Assembly (NCBI GenBank): GCA_013336205.1
Contig: JAAXUD010000021.1
Location: 1 to 13,662, forward strand
Length of the DNA: 13,662 nucleotides
Direction: 5' to 3'
From: Lentimicrobium sp.
Lineage (GTDB): Bacteria > Bacteroidota > Bacteroidia > Bacteroidales > Lentimicrobiaceae
Below are positions 1-8,165 of this stretch, in pieces (position 1 is the stretch's first letter; every line of letters begins with the position of its first letter). The position numbers and the translations under genes are program-made. Below the pieces are notes generated by a model, which searched no databases, was not told where the DNA came from, and saw nothing but the letters and a program-made list of their open reading frames with translations.

Positions 1-93
1 TTCAGGTTTAATTTCAAGAGATTGATTCAGAACGCCACATCAATTTTTTATTATTTATATCCAATTCCGCTATAAACAATTGAAAAACAGGGA
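1..93. other. Gene-free edge of window
   Basis: AT-rich sequence downstream of gldH with no convincing reading frame, hairpin or promoter. Any further gene of the ricT-gldH cluster would lie beyond the window edge. A minus-strand frame running through here and into the 3' end of gldH has no recognisable protein character. Confidence 0.5.
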
Positions 94-142
94 TTAGACC
101 TTGGAAATTGGACCTTGGAAATTGGATATTGGAAATTACCCA
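94..142 (-). repeat. Degenerate heptamer tandem array after gldH
   Basis: Seven consecutive 7-bp blocks stay in register on the plus strand: TTAGACC, TTGGAAA, TTGGACC, TTGGAAA, TTGGATA, TTGGAAA, TTACCCA. Read in the sense of gldH, which ends 25 bp away, they become TCCAANN or TCTAANN units. The same unit, in the same orientation relative to the upstream gene, recurs after sdhB and pepP. The array resembles the heptanucleotide short tandemly repeated repetitive (STRR) sequences known from cyanobacteria, but the unit sequence is different and no relationship is implied. Confidence 0.8.
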
Positions 143-167
143 ATACCTTCTCCAACCCCGAATCCTC

Positions 168-656
168 CTATTCCTTTTCCAGTCTGACGCCCGCTTCAGA
201 AATACCTTCCAGCACATCTTCCCGCATCGCCTGATTCAGACTTAATGTATAGGTTCCTGCTCTCGGAAAACGTATATTGCTGCGGATAGGGATTTGGTTA
301 TCGCGGTAACGACCGGTGCCTTTTCCAAACCAATCGCCGTCTTTAGCTGCCAGCAGACATTCAATCGTGTCGCGTGACATACCGCCTCCGGGAAATTCAG
401 TGGTGAGAAAGAAGTAGATGTTGTTGTAGCGATACGAGGTGTTATTCCTAACGTTGATAAAAAAGCGATAGGTGCCAACCGTGTCCTCTACATTAACCTT
501 AAATGCCATAGCTTTGTCTTTCGGCCACTTATCGTTATCAAGACTCAGGCTCTCGTCATAAAGCTTATTTCTGTCGCATGAGCATAGCAAAGCCACTATA
601 AGCAATAATCCTGAACTAAAAAAAATGCGGCTTGTGGAACCCCGGTTCTTCTTCAT
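168..656 (-). CDS. gldH: GldH-family gliding motility lipoprotein
   Basis: Predicted 162-residue lipoprotein. GldH is one of the lipoproteins needed for gliding in Flavobacterium, but homologues are also kept in non-gliding Bacteroidota; its biochemical role is unknown. The ATG at 656 is preferred because it gives a compact signal peptide: MKKN start, hydrophobic stretch at residues 11-24, and lipobox L-C-S-C with the lipidated Cys at residue 27. An in-frame TTG at 680 would add eight residues ahead of the signal peptide and is less likely. The mature part has the short beta-rich GldH pattern, with RFFINVRNNTSYRYNN and FFLTTEFPGGG-type blocks. It lies 72 bp after ricT with no promoter-like motif seen between them, so cotranscription is likely. 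The family assignment comes from sequence pattern plus the ricT neighbour. Confidence 0.85.
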   Translation of the reverse strand: MKKNRGSTSRIFFSSGLLLIVALLCSCDRNKLYDESLSLDNDKWPKDKAMAFKVNVEDTVGTYRFFINVRNNTSYRYNNIYFFLTTEFPGGGMSRDTIECLLAAKDGDWFGKGTGRYRDNQIPIRSNIRFPRAGTYTLSLNQAMREDVLEGISEAGVRLEKE

Positions 657-728
657 GCTCTGGTAAACGCTGTTTGTCAAATTCTATTATATTAAAGCCT
701 GATTAATGAATCTTTGTCAGGCCGGTTT

Positions 729-1850
729 TCATTTCTGTTTATCAAAACGGTTGAGGTCTTCCTGACCGACAAAATTTTCAAACTCGGCTTTTTTCTCAAG
801 TTTCCTTGCAAAATCTTCCAGTTTGTCAATTGGCTGGCCTTTTTTATTGAGGGCGATTATTTCCTTCACTTTATCAACCGGGATCGCCATCAGGTTATTG
901 GGGTCTGATTTATAGGCATAATAGATAACTCCTGCAAAGACATCCGTTTTCTGAGGGAAAGCATCGCCTTTTTTTGTGTTCAGGTTGGTGTCTTCGTTGG
1001 GGAATCCCCTCAAGGCTTCGGCATACGCCGCATATTCATAATTCAGACAGCATTTCAGTTTTCCGCACTGACCGGCTAGTTTCTGGGGATTAAGCGATAG
1101 TTGTTGGATTCTGGCGGCATTGGTACTTACTGTGTTAAAATTACTCAGCCAGGTTGCGCAACAGAGTTCGCGACCACAGGTGCCGATTCCGCCAAGTCGT
1201 GAGGCTTCCTGCCTGGCGCCAATCTGTCGCATTTCAATCCGTGCCTTAAATTCTTCAGCCAACAGTTTAATCAGCTCCCTGAAATCTACCCGTTCATCGG
1301 CGGTATAGAAGAAAACCGCTTTCGTGTCATCGCCCTGGTATTCAACATCGTTGAGTTTCATTTTCAGGTTGAGGTTGGTTGCTATTTCCCTTGAACGGAA
1401 AAGCGTCCTGTCTTCCTTTTCAACTGCATTTATCCATTTTTCTATATCACTCAACCGTGCCTTCCTGTATACTTTTCGGATATCTTCACGCCGGGGGTCG
1501 ATGTTTTTCTTCTTCATCTGCATTCTGACAATTTCGCCGGTAAGCGAAACTATGCCGATGTCGTGTCCGGGGTTTGCTTCCACAGCAATAATATCGCCCG
1601 TGTGCAGATCGAGTTGCTCACCGGTGCACCTGAAAAAGTCTTTACGGTTGTTCTTAAAACGGACTTCGATGCAGTCAAACGGGGTATGTCCTTCCGGAAG
1701 CGGCACAAACTGCATCCAGTCGAATGTATCCAACTTGCTGCAACCGTGATGGAAAATATGGTCGTTTTTGTGAATCAGGCTGGGTTGGTGGCAACAACCT
1801 CTGGTAACAAAGTGATTTTTATCAGGTGATATTTTGTCAGCTTCTTCCAT
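729..1850 (-). CDS. ricT: PSP1 domain protein, RicT/YaaT family
   Basis: Protein of 373 residues. In Bacillus subtilis RicT (YaaT) joins RicA and RicF in an iron-sulfur complex affecting RNase Y-dependent RNA maturation; the partners and role in Bacteroidota are not settled. The PSP1 core runs from about residue 58 (FDCIEVRFKNNRKDFF) to 275. It includes the strongly conserved stretch around 170-225 (DVEYQGDDTKAVFFYTADE, then ELIKLLAEEF and RIEMRQIGARQE). Two Cys clusters look like cofactor or metal ligands: C225, C230, C231 (GTCGRELCC) and C262, C267, C268 (QCGKLKCC). A further Cys-rich N-terminal segment has C19, C20 and C37. The C-terminal tail after residue 330 is charged and probably helical. 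holB lies upstream on the same strand, separated by 776 bp, and gldH follows. Confidence 0.92.
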   Translation of the reverse strand: MEEADKISPDKNHFVTRGCCHQPSLIHKNDHIFHHGCSKLDTFDWMQFVPLPEGHTPFDCIEVRFKNNRKDFFRCTGEQLDLHTGDIIAVEANPGHDIGIVSLTGEIVRMQMKKKNIDPRREDIRKVYRKARLSDIEKWINAVEKEDRTLFRSREIATNLNLKMKLNDVEYQGDDTKAVFFYTADERVDFRELIKLLAEEFKARIEMRQIGARQEASRLGGIGTCGRELCCATWLSNFNTVSTNAARIQQLSLNPQKLAGQCGKLKCCLNYEYAAYAEALRGFPNEDTNLNTKKGDAFPQKTDVFAGVIYYAYKSDPNNLMAIPVDKVKEIIALNKKGQPIDKLEDFARKLEKKAEFENFVGQEDLNRFDKQK

Positions 1851-1945
1851 GTGAATTGAATTTTATGCAGATCCTCGCCGGGCGTAGCCTTTTGGGATGT
1901 AATATATTGAATGTGAACGTTAAATAAGTTTGTCCACGGCTGGCA

Positions 1946-1980
1946 CAAATTTACACTTTTTTGTTTAACCTGTAAGCAAA
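1946..1980 (-). promoter_or_regulatory. Candidate Bacteroidota-type promoter for ricT-gldH
   Basis: Read on the minus strand, TTTG (1977-1980) is followed by 23 bases and then TAAATTTG (1946-1953), which fits the Bacteroidota -7 motif TAnnTTTG exactly. The spacing is about three bases longer than the usual arrangement, so the -33 part is doubtful. A start near 1940 would give a leader of about 90 nt before ricT. It would also let ricT and gldH be transcribed independently of holB. Confidence 0.4.
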
Positions 1981-2084
1981 AAAGCTGAAGGAAGGTGTGA
2001 GGTGCTTTGGTGCTTTTTGGTTGTATTTTTGGCGAATTTCTGTCATATTTTCTCGAAACCCGCCCTAAAGGATCCCGGCTTGCG

Positions 2085-2126
2085 CGCGTCCCCCGACGCG
2101 TGCCACGGCATTGCTTTTTAGCACGC
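2085..2126. repeat. GC-rich overlapping hairpins
   Basis: CGCGTC (2085-2090) and GACGCG (2095-2100) form a perfect 6-bp stem with a CCCC loop. The right arm overlaps GCGTGC (2098-2103), which can pair instead with GCACGC (2121-2126). The two stems are mutually exclusive. They lie in a GC-rich island inside otherwise AT-rich spacer. On the minus strand they are about 500 bp downstream of holB, which is far for a terminator. Confidence 0.6.
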
Positions 2127-2198
2127 ATCCGGTTTTGCTGCACTCTTTCAGCTCAAATTCCACACTAATATTGACTTCTTCGCGCTTTTTTGTTTTCT

Positions 2199-2416
2199 TT
2201 ACTTTTTGCTTGACCAAAAAGTAACAAAAAGTCAAGGCTTTCTAAAAAAGGCTAAAATCAGGCGAGCGAATTTGGCAGGAAGAAATGAGGTTGGACCCGA
2301 CCTCGCTCTACTTTCTTTTCTTGTACACTTTTCTTTTGAGCTTCGCTAAACCTTGTCGGTTGCATTTCTTCTTTAACGTTCGCTGCCTGATTTCTTAACG
2401 CCTTTTCTAGAAGGCC
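2199..2416. repeat. Large interrupted palindromic intergenic element
   Basis: The left arm (2236-2270, starting GGCTTTCT and ending AGCGAA) is nearly complementary to the right arm (2379-2416, starting TTCGCTGCC and ending AAGGCC), with a few mismatches and small indels. Inside it, AGAAATG (2281-2287) pairs with CATTTCT (2363-2369), and GAGGT (2287-2291) with ACCTC (2300-2304). Just outside, TTACTTTTT (2199-2207) and AAAAAGTAA (2216-2224) form a perfect 9-bp stem with an 8-nt loop. There is no coding content. The nested pairing suggests a non-autonomous repeat element or a structured RNA rather than chance. A genome-wide copy count would decide this. Confidence 0.65.
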
Positions 2417-2626
2417 GGTCCCTTTGTCCTTAATCTTAACGAAGTTAAAATGAATATCCAGGTCAGATTATTCAATGATAAGTGCTTTAGTCAGACAAAT
2501 AAAGTTAGATATTTTTCAATTTTTCTTTGTTTATGCCTTTTCATAGATTTCTCAAAATTGAAACAGCCTCTTAATTCCTGGAAAAAATATTACCCTGGCT
2601 TTTTATTTAAAATAGTACAGCCTGAC

Positions 2627-3772
2627 TCAGTCTTTTTTCGCTTTTATTTTCAACCATTTCATTGATTGCAGCGAAAGATCCATAAATAAAATATTAGCAC
2701 TTCCATTCCTTTCGATGTGATAATAGGCTTTGTTAAATTCATCATAAAGACTGGCTGCGTTCTGTGGATGGACAAACGGCGTAAAATCGTTGATAAACTT
2801 TAACTCTTCTCCTTCAGCCCTCACCTGATCCTGCCCGCCAGCCCTGTTGTTGATGCAATACCTGATCACATTCATTGCATACGACATCAGGCTTTTCTGC
2901 TTTTCACGCCCCAGCGAACTGAATTCAGTGGTCATTAGGCTGATTTCACGGATATCGTTGCGAAAGCAAAGTCGCATCCATTTCCTGAAAAACTCGAAAT
3001 TGGCCTTGCCTGACTCGCCTGTTTCCAGAATCTTTACTGCGGCATTCAGGTTGCCTTCTGCCAGGTATTTAACCTCACTGGCCTCTGCTGGTGTGCAATT
3101 TGCACGGGTAGTAAGGGCATCGACCAACTCCTGGTCACTGAGCCGGTTAAATTTAACCAATTGGGTGCGTGATAAGATGGTTGGCAGAATCTGATCCGAT
3201 TGCTGCGAAATCAGGATGAACAGCGTTTTGTCGGGTGGTTCTTCAAGGATTTTCAGAATTTTGGGAGCAGCTGAATGGAAAAGTTTTTCTACCATCCATA
3301 TAATCATAACCTTATATTCCGATTCATAGGATTTATAACTCAGTGTCCTGATGATTTCGTTGCAATCTTCAGCGTTAATAATTCCCTGTTTGTTTTCAAG
3401 GTTGATATGCTGAAACCAGTCGAGCAACCCGAATACGGCTTTTCTTTCGCTGATAATGGACCGCCACTGATTTATAAATAACTTACTCAGCGGCTTATCG
3501 GTAATTTCCTTTGTTTTGGCAATCGGGTAAATAAAGTGGAGATCAGGATGGATAAGTTTCTCATACTTGATGCATGATTTACAAACGCCACAGGAGTCTT
3601 CATCGCTGCGCTGCAGGCAGTTTACGTATTGAGCATAGGCCAGGGCCATTGATAACTTTCCGGAACCTTCCGGTCCCAGGAATAGCTGCGCATGACTTAC
3701 CCGGTTATCCCTGACCGAACGTCTTAACCTGTCTTTGATTGCTTCCTGTCCTGTTATTTCACTGAATTTCAT
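2627..3772 (-). CDS. holB: DNA polymerase III delta-prime subunit
   Basis: Clamp-loader subunit of 381 residues that helps load the sliding clamp on primed DNA during replication. The N-terminal AAA+ module shows a P-loop-like GPEGSGKL (33-40) in which the usual final Ser/Thr is Leu. A zinc module has C52, C61, C64 and C67. The stretch KILKILEEPPDKTLFIL (171-187) and the ILSRTQ segment (199-204) carry the conserved clamp-loader sensor and arginine-finger region. The normal SRC motif appears as SRT, and the Walker B acidic pair is degenerate (MIIWMVEKL); both fit a subunit that does not hydrolyse ATP. DnaX also has this architecture, but the short length and degenerate ATP site favour delta-prime. 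It starts 43 bp after the secreted protein gene, without a visible promoter of its own. Confidence 0.93.
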   Translation of the reverse strand: MKFSEITGQEAIKDRLRRSVRDNRVSHAQLFLGPEGSGKLSMALAYAQYVNCLQRSDEDSCGVCKSCIKYEKLIHPDLHFIYPIAKTKEITDKPLSKLFINQWRSIISERKAVFGLLDWFQHINLENKQGIINAEDCNEIIRTLSYKSYESEYKVMIIWMVEKLFHSAAPKILKILEEPPDKTLFILISQQSDQILPTILSRTQLVKFNRLSDQELVDALTTRANCTPAEASEVKYLAEGNLNAAVKILETGESGKANFEFFRKWMRLCFRNDIREISLMTTEFSSLGREKQKSLMSYAMNVIRYCINNRAGGQDQVRAEGEELKFINDFTPFVHPQNAASLYDEFNKAYYHIERNGSANILFMDLSLQSMKWLKIKAKKD

Positions 3773-3815
3773 GCCGGATACTGCGCTGTTTGAACTGCTA
3801 AATTAGTGGTTTTGG

Positions 3816-6800
3816 TCAATGAATTATTAGTTTAGCAGAACCATTCCACTTTTCTCCTTTTATATTGACCAGGTAAATACCAGGTTCAAGTTGATTAACA
3901 GGGATTAAAATAGTTGAACTGTCTGCAACCAGGTACTTAAGTACAATTCTACCCTGCAAATCATTTATGACTACTTCTCTGGCCACATCTGCAGATGAAG
4001 CAATTTCAATATTGATAAAGTCAGCAGCAGGGTTAGGGTAAAGTCTGAATTTTTCTTCTGATAATTCTTCCAGGCCTGTACAGTTGTCAACATGAATCAG
4101 GTTGTCAAGGGTGAAGGTATTGGTGTTGAGGCCATCGTTAACCGTCAGGCTGACAGAAAAGGAGCCTGCGATTTCATATTTTATCGTTGGCACCGGGCCT
4201 GACCAGGTTGCCGGCGTACCTCCCTCAAATGCCCATTGATAGCTCAGGGGCATTCCACTAGATAAGGGTTCAAAGCCGATGCTGGTGCCTTTGCAGAGCT
4301 GAGTGGCTTCAGGACTGAAAACAACAGAAAGCGGCGCTGTATCATAGCCCAGGAAATTAAGATAACGTTGCATCAGTTCTAATCTTCCGGGGCCGTCGTA
4401 CATAAAAGTACCGCCAAATTCGATGGTAGAGGCTATTGTTTTGTAATAACCAGAGTCCAGAGCAACCACAAAATCAAGGGCTGAGTTTTTATCGCGGAAC
4501 CAGGGTACAGCCGGCTCCAGGGGAAGCAGGTTTTCGCCCCGTTTCCAATCGCCAAGATATTCAATATGAATTCCTTCGGCAGGTGTACCTGCTAACCCAA
4601 TCAGCGAGTCAGCAGGGGCGGGCCAGGCCAGGCTGGAACCGTCAACCCTGAGTCGCGTCCGCAATGCAGTAGCCGGATCCTGTTTGAAAAAAGCACCACC
4701 TTCGAGGTAAAGCTTGCCGCCCTGATTTAAAAATGCAACCATCAGGCTATCATCCGAGGGCTTCAATGTATAGTTTTGTGTAAAGAAGCCCAGTGACATA
4801 AAGGCAATGTCATAATTCAAAACACTGGGGTCTATAGACTCAATCAGGTCGGAGCCGATGTTTAACTGACTGAGGGAACTGGCAATATGGACCGCTGAAT
4901 TATGGTTCTTGTCGAGGTCAATAATCATCACCGGGTTTCCGCCCAGCACAAGTTGAAAATTACCGGTAAAAAGGATTCCCTGTTCGTTCCGGACTTCCAG
5001 TTTGAGGATAATTTGCCGGCCAAATGGAGCAGCATCATTTACCTTTAATGTATATACAGCACTTTTCTTTGAAAAACTTTTCAGTTCACCGATCTGTATT
5101 TCCCGGTTGCCATTAATGGCCGCAAAGGGATCGCTGATATTCAGTGTTGTCGATAGATTTCCGGCACTGGCATTGCCGTAGTTGAAAATGTTAAAGACCA
5201 GCGGAAATTCTTCGCCCGGAAAGGCAGTGAGATCATCACCATCCGCTACCAAAGGCGGCGAAACAACCACCACCGGCAGCTCAACCGCAAACTCAGCAGA
5301 TTTTTGCAGGGATATTGCCCCGGAGGTTAATTCCGCTTTAATCCTGGCAATTTGAGGCGAACTGATGGTATCGGAAATCGAAAGGCTGAAAACACCGGAT
5401 ATTACAACGGAATTTCCATGTAAAATTTCTATACCCGAAACCGGTTCCCCGACCAGTGAAGCATTCGATGAAGCTTTACGGAGGCTGAGATTTAAATTAC
5501 TGACAGGTTGAGTTCCGTGATTTTTTATTTCCACCTCCAGGGGCAGGGTACTTCCCGGTGCTGCCACCTGAAGGGAATCTGCCGTTCTCACCAAAATTTC
5601 GAATCCGGTGGTAATCAATAGTTTTTTCTCAGCCTGCAAGCGGTATTTATCTGTTGCGGTTATTATGAGTTCATCTGAAAATAGGAGACTCTCCGGCGAA
5701 ATGCTTAGTTCACCATCTTCAGTCAGTGAAATGCCCTGTGGTAACTTTGAAGGAGAAAAGCCGGTTGTTTGCCCTTCATTGACTTTTTTACCACTTCGAG
5801 CACTCAGCAGGATATCCTGTCGGCTTCCATTGCTGATTCCAATAACAGGTTTTATTCCATCAGCCATTTCTGACTGACCGTATTTGAAATCAATATTTCC
5901 ATCAGGTTTAACAGAAATGGTAAAAATCGCATAGTTGTTACCTTCGGCGTCAGAGATTCTCCAGTTGAAATTTACCTCTTCAGGTGCAACTTCTACCGAC
6001 ATAAAATCGGCTTCATTATGCAGGGCCAGGTCCTTGTTCATAAAGGCAGCAATCGCTTTGATCTGGCGCAGGTAAGGTTCGTCGAACAGCAGGTAATAAT
6101 AGGGCATGTCCTGGTGGTCGAACATCAGGTAGCCGTTTACATGCATGTAAAGTGTATCGTATAAATTTCCGTAAAACGGGAAGCTGAAGGGTAATGGAAC
6201 AGCTGCAAAGCCTGTAGCAGGGTTGGTGGGCGTTACCGGATTCCCGGCGGGTGTTGCGTAGGATTCAACTCCATCGGATTCGGTATAAATATGCTTTAGA
6301 TTCCAGGTGTATGGAGGATAACCTCCTGTTGCGGTAAATGTTTTTGTCAAAGGAATTCCGGGCGTTACCAATACAGGACCTCCGGGTTGAATCAATATGG
6401 GTTCCACTTCGGTGGGAGCGACCACAGAGGCAATGGTTTTGCCATTGTTTACCAGGGGAAGCGGCGTATCTGCACTAATAGATTCTGCCGGATCCGAACT
6501 GCTGTAATTGATTACGGAATAATTGAGCAGCATTCCAACGCCCGAGCTGTCCGGGTCATTTTCATCAATAACCAGAAAATATCTGGCAGGAATACCTGGT
6601 TTGATATAGCTCAGCAGGGGGGTGATGTCAAGGCCGAGTTCGAGCGTTTTGCCGGAGGGAAGTTGACTGCCTGACATGAAAAAATCACCGCCCTGGTTGT
6701 TAAAAACGGAGAACGAGAGTGTATGTTCAGGATAATAGCGCGCAGTATCAGAACTTATGCCGGCGGTAAGCCGGATGCATCCCCTTTTGTTATGCTGAAT

Positions 6801-7844
6801 GGTAGCTTTTGCTGTTAACAGCGGATGATAGTCAGCGTCAGGATGCAGTATATGGGTGGAATTGTTCCAGACTCCTCCTTCTCCGTATTTGAGGGCGAGT
6901 GTGCGGTAGAGCATGTAGCAGAATCCTTCGTCTCCCCAATAAGGTCCGTAGGAATTAACAAATTTCAGGCCGCCGATTTCCCAGTCTTTCATATCAACAA
7001 TGCCATCGCCGGTAATGTCAAGATCATTGGTAAATTGTCCGTCATTATTTATATCCAGCCGGATGGAGTCGTTGTAGCCAACAATTGTAAGCGCATGTGA
7101 GGCGATCGGTTGAAATTCATACTGGACATATTTACCGGCTTCCGGGGTTCCTTCGGGTAATGGCAGCATGTTCGACATACCTGCATAATAGTTGGCAACT
7201 CCCCCGACATCAGACCCGTCCAGGTGATTGTGCAGCCAGTGTTTCAGTATCAGCAAGCCTTCCGGCGTAGCAACATTAATTGAGCTGATCCCTGAAATGC
7301 GGTTACTCATGGCCTGCAGGTATCCTTCATAGCCGTTCATCCAATAGTATTGGTCGTCCATTGTTATCGGGCCATAGATGTCTTCTGTCGGATTTCCGGC
7401 ATCGTACAAAATATCGAAGGTGTGGAAGTAGTTAACGCCCTCGCCATAATAGGGAAGGGTGGCGTTCATGAAATTCCATACAAAATGATCAGGATACAGA
7501 TTGATGGAAGTATCCGCAGGCAGATTGCGCAGGCGGTTGATTTCGTAGCAGAAATTATAGGCAACCGAAGCTGCTTGCCCGCAACTGGCGCCGTTTTGTG
7601 AGAAAACCGGCCTCAGGTATGGTTGACCTGAATTGTCGTGAGCGGAAGGTAATTCAATGTCGCGGCTTTGCGGGGACATTTTCAGGCGTGGATAGTCGGC
7701 AAATTCCTGGCCCGACTGCAGGCTGCGTTCCATGCTTCCCTTTGTCTGGCGCTGAGCATCGGTAAAAGGCGTAGCGGTTTTCTGACAAAAACTGCTCACG
7801 GTGTAAAACACGGTGAGCAGTATGATAATGGCTATGTTTCTCAT
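3816..7844 (-). CDS. Secreted papain-like multidomain protein with type IX sorting domain
   Basis: Protein of 1342 residues, probably exported by the type IX system and held at the cell surface. A signal peptide covers residues 1-20. A C1 (papain) peptidase domain spans about 75-330, with Cys88 in QNGASCGQAAS, His250 in ASHALTIVGYND and Asn297 in FVNSYGPYWGDEGF. Two calcium-loop-like segments (264-276 and 276-289) sit between His and Asn. Further on come an Ig-like domain whose two halves (about 499-516 and 693-732) flank a beta-rich insert with FPFYGNLYDTLYMHVNGYLMF-like sequence. CARDB-like domains follow at about 747-855 and 860-965, then an alpha/beta domain (970-1165) and a PKD-like domain (1171-1254). 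The sorting domain is 1266-1342, with LYPNPAADFINIEI, DLQGRIV and LEPGIYLVNI. The gene name and substrate are unknown; peptidase activity is inferred from the triad. Confidence 0.88.
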   Translation of the reverse strand: MRNIAIIILLTVFYTVSSFCQKTATPFTDAQRQTKGSMERSLQSGQEFADYPRLKMSPQSRDIELPSAHDNSGQPYLRPVFSQNGASCGQAASVAYNFCYEINRLRNLPADTSINLYPDHFVWNFMNATLPYYGEGVNYFHTFDILYDAGNPTEDIYGPITMDDQYYWMNGYEGYLQAMSNRISGISSINVATPEGLLILKHWLHNHLDGSDVGGVANYYAGMSNMLPLPEGTPEAGKYVQYEFQPIASHALTIVGYNDSIRLDINNDGQFTNDLDITGDGIVDMKDWEIGGLKFVNSYGPYWGDEGFCYMLYRTLALKYGEGGVWNNSTHILHPDADYHPLLTAKATIQHNKRGCIRLTAGISSDTARYYPEHTLSFSVFNNQGGDFFMSGSQLPSGKTLELGLDITPLLSYIKPGIPARYFLVIDENDPDSSGVGMLLNYSVINYSSSDPAESISADTPLPLVNNGKTIASVVAPTEVEPILIQPGGPVLVTPGIPLTKTFTATGGYPPYTWNLKHIYTESDGVESYATPAGNPVTPTNPATGFAAVPLPFSFPFYGNLYDTLYMHVNGYLMFDHQDMPYYYLLFDEPYLRQIKAIAAFMNKDLALHNEADFMSVEVAPEEVNFNWRISDAEGNNYAIFTISVKPDGNIDFKYGQSEMADGIKPVIGISNGSRQDILLSARSGKKVNEGQTTGFSPSKLPQGISLTEDGELSISPESLLFSDELIITATDKYRLQAEKKLLITTGFEILVRTADSLQVAAPGSTLPLEVEIKNHGTQPVSNLNLSLRKASSNASLVGEPVSGIEILHGNSVVISGVFSLSISDTISSPQIARIKAELTSGAISLQKSAEFAVELPVVVVSPPLVADGDDLTAFPGEEFPLVFNIFNYGNASAGNLSTTLNISDPFAAINGNREIQIGELKSFSKKSAVYTLKVNDAAPFGRQIILKLEVRNEQGILFTGNFQLVLGGNPVMIIDLDKNHNSAVHIASSLSQLNIGSDLIESIDPSVLNYDIAFMSLGFFTQNYTLKPSDDSLMVAFLNQGGKLYLEGGAFFKQDPATALRTRLRVDGSSLAWPAPADSLIGLAGTPAEGIHIEYLGDWKRGENLLPLEPAVPWFRDKNSALDFVVALDSGYYKTIASTIEFGGTFMYDGPGRLELMQRYLNFLGYDTAPLSVVFSPEATQLCKGTSIGFEPLSSGMPLSYQWAFEGGTPATWSGPVPTIKYEIAGSFSVSLTVNDGLNTNTFTLDNLIHVDNCTGLEELSEEKFRLYPNPAADFINIEIASSADVAREVVINDLQGRIVLKYLVADSSTILIPVNQLEPGIYLVNIKGEKWNGSAKLIIH

Positions 7845-8165
7845 CTTAAAAGTACAGTTCCGGCAATGTAAGAGCCAGATTAGTCCAAAAACAGTATTAA
7901 TTCATTGGTTTGAGTCTTTGAATCTGCTAATCAAAACTTTGCATTGATATTAATTCTACTCAAATAAACAATTCTGAGCAGTATATTGTTGGTAGAATCT
8001 GAGTTTTTAACAGTTAGTCTTAAGTCAGTAAAGGAATTTTGAAACAAAAAATGGCTCTTCTGACTTGTCGTGCCAAATCACCACAATTAATTCAGGTAAG
8101 TTCTGGCCTATAACACGAGTTTGCAAATCCCGCAAATCATTAAGCCCATTCCCGAATCTATAATT
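7845..8165. other. Gene-free spacer between sdhB and the secreted peptidase gene
   Basis: AT-rich spacer with no coding frame of family character and no exact TAnnTTTG promoter motif in the direction of the secreted peptidase gene. A short direct repeat, GCAAATC twice (around 8124-8140), is visible, but no strong hairpin followed by a T-run marks the end of the sdh transcript. The sdhB-proximal end passes into the heptamer array. Confidence 0.55.

Larger units (their letters stand above)
1851..2626. other. 776-bp gene-free stretch between holB and ricT
   Basis: No credible gene lies here. The reading frames present (minus strand 1775-2143, plus strand 2450-2665) have no family character and overlap repeat structure or the ends of real genes. 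The stretch holds the candidate ricT promoter, a GC-rich hairpin pair (2085-2126), an AT-rich hairpin (2199-2224) and a large interrupted palindrome (2236-2416). From about 2420 to 2626, next to the holB stop, it is AT-rich with a small TTAAC-GAA-GTTAA hairpin near 2436 and nothing else recognisable. Confidence 0.75.

Noticed and set aside
657..680. TTG start that lengthens GldH by eight residues
   Set aside because: The ATG at 656 gives a normal Lys-rich lipoprotein signal start; the extension adds polar residues ahead of it and uses a rarer start codon.
1775..2143. Minus-strand frame overlapping the start of ricT
   Set aside because: It runs out of frame into ricT and through the GC-rich hairpins, with a basic low-information sequence and no recognisable family.
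2450..2665. Plus-strand frame of 71 residues
   Set aside because: It overlaps the 3' end of holB in antisense, lies in AT-rich spacer and has no family character.
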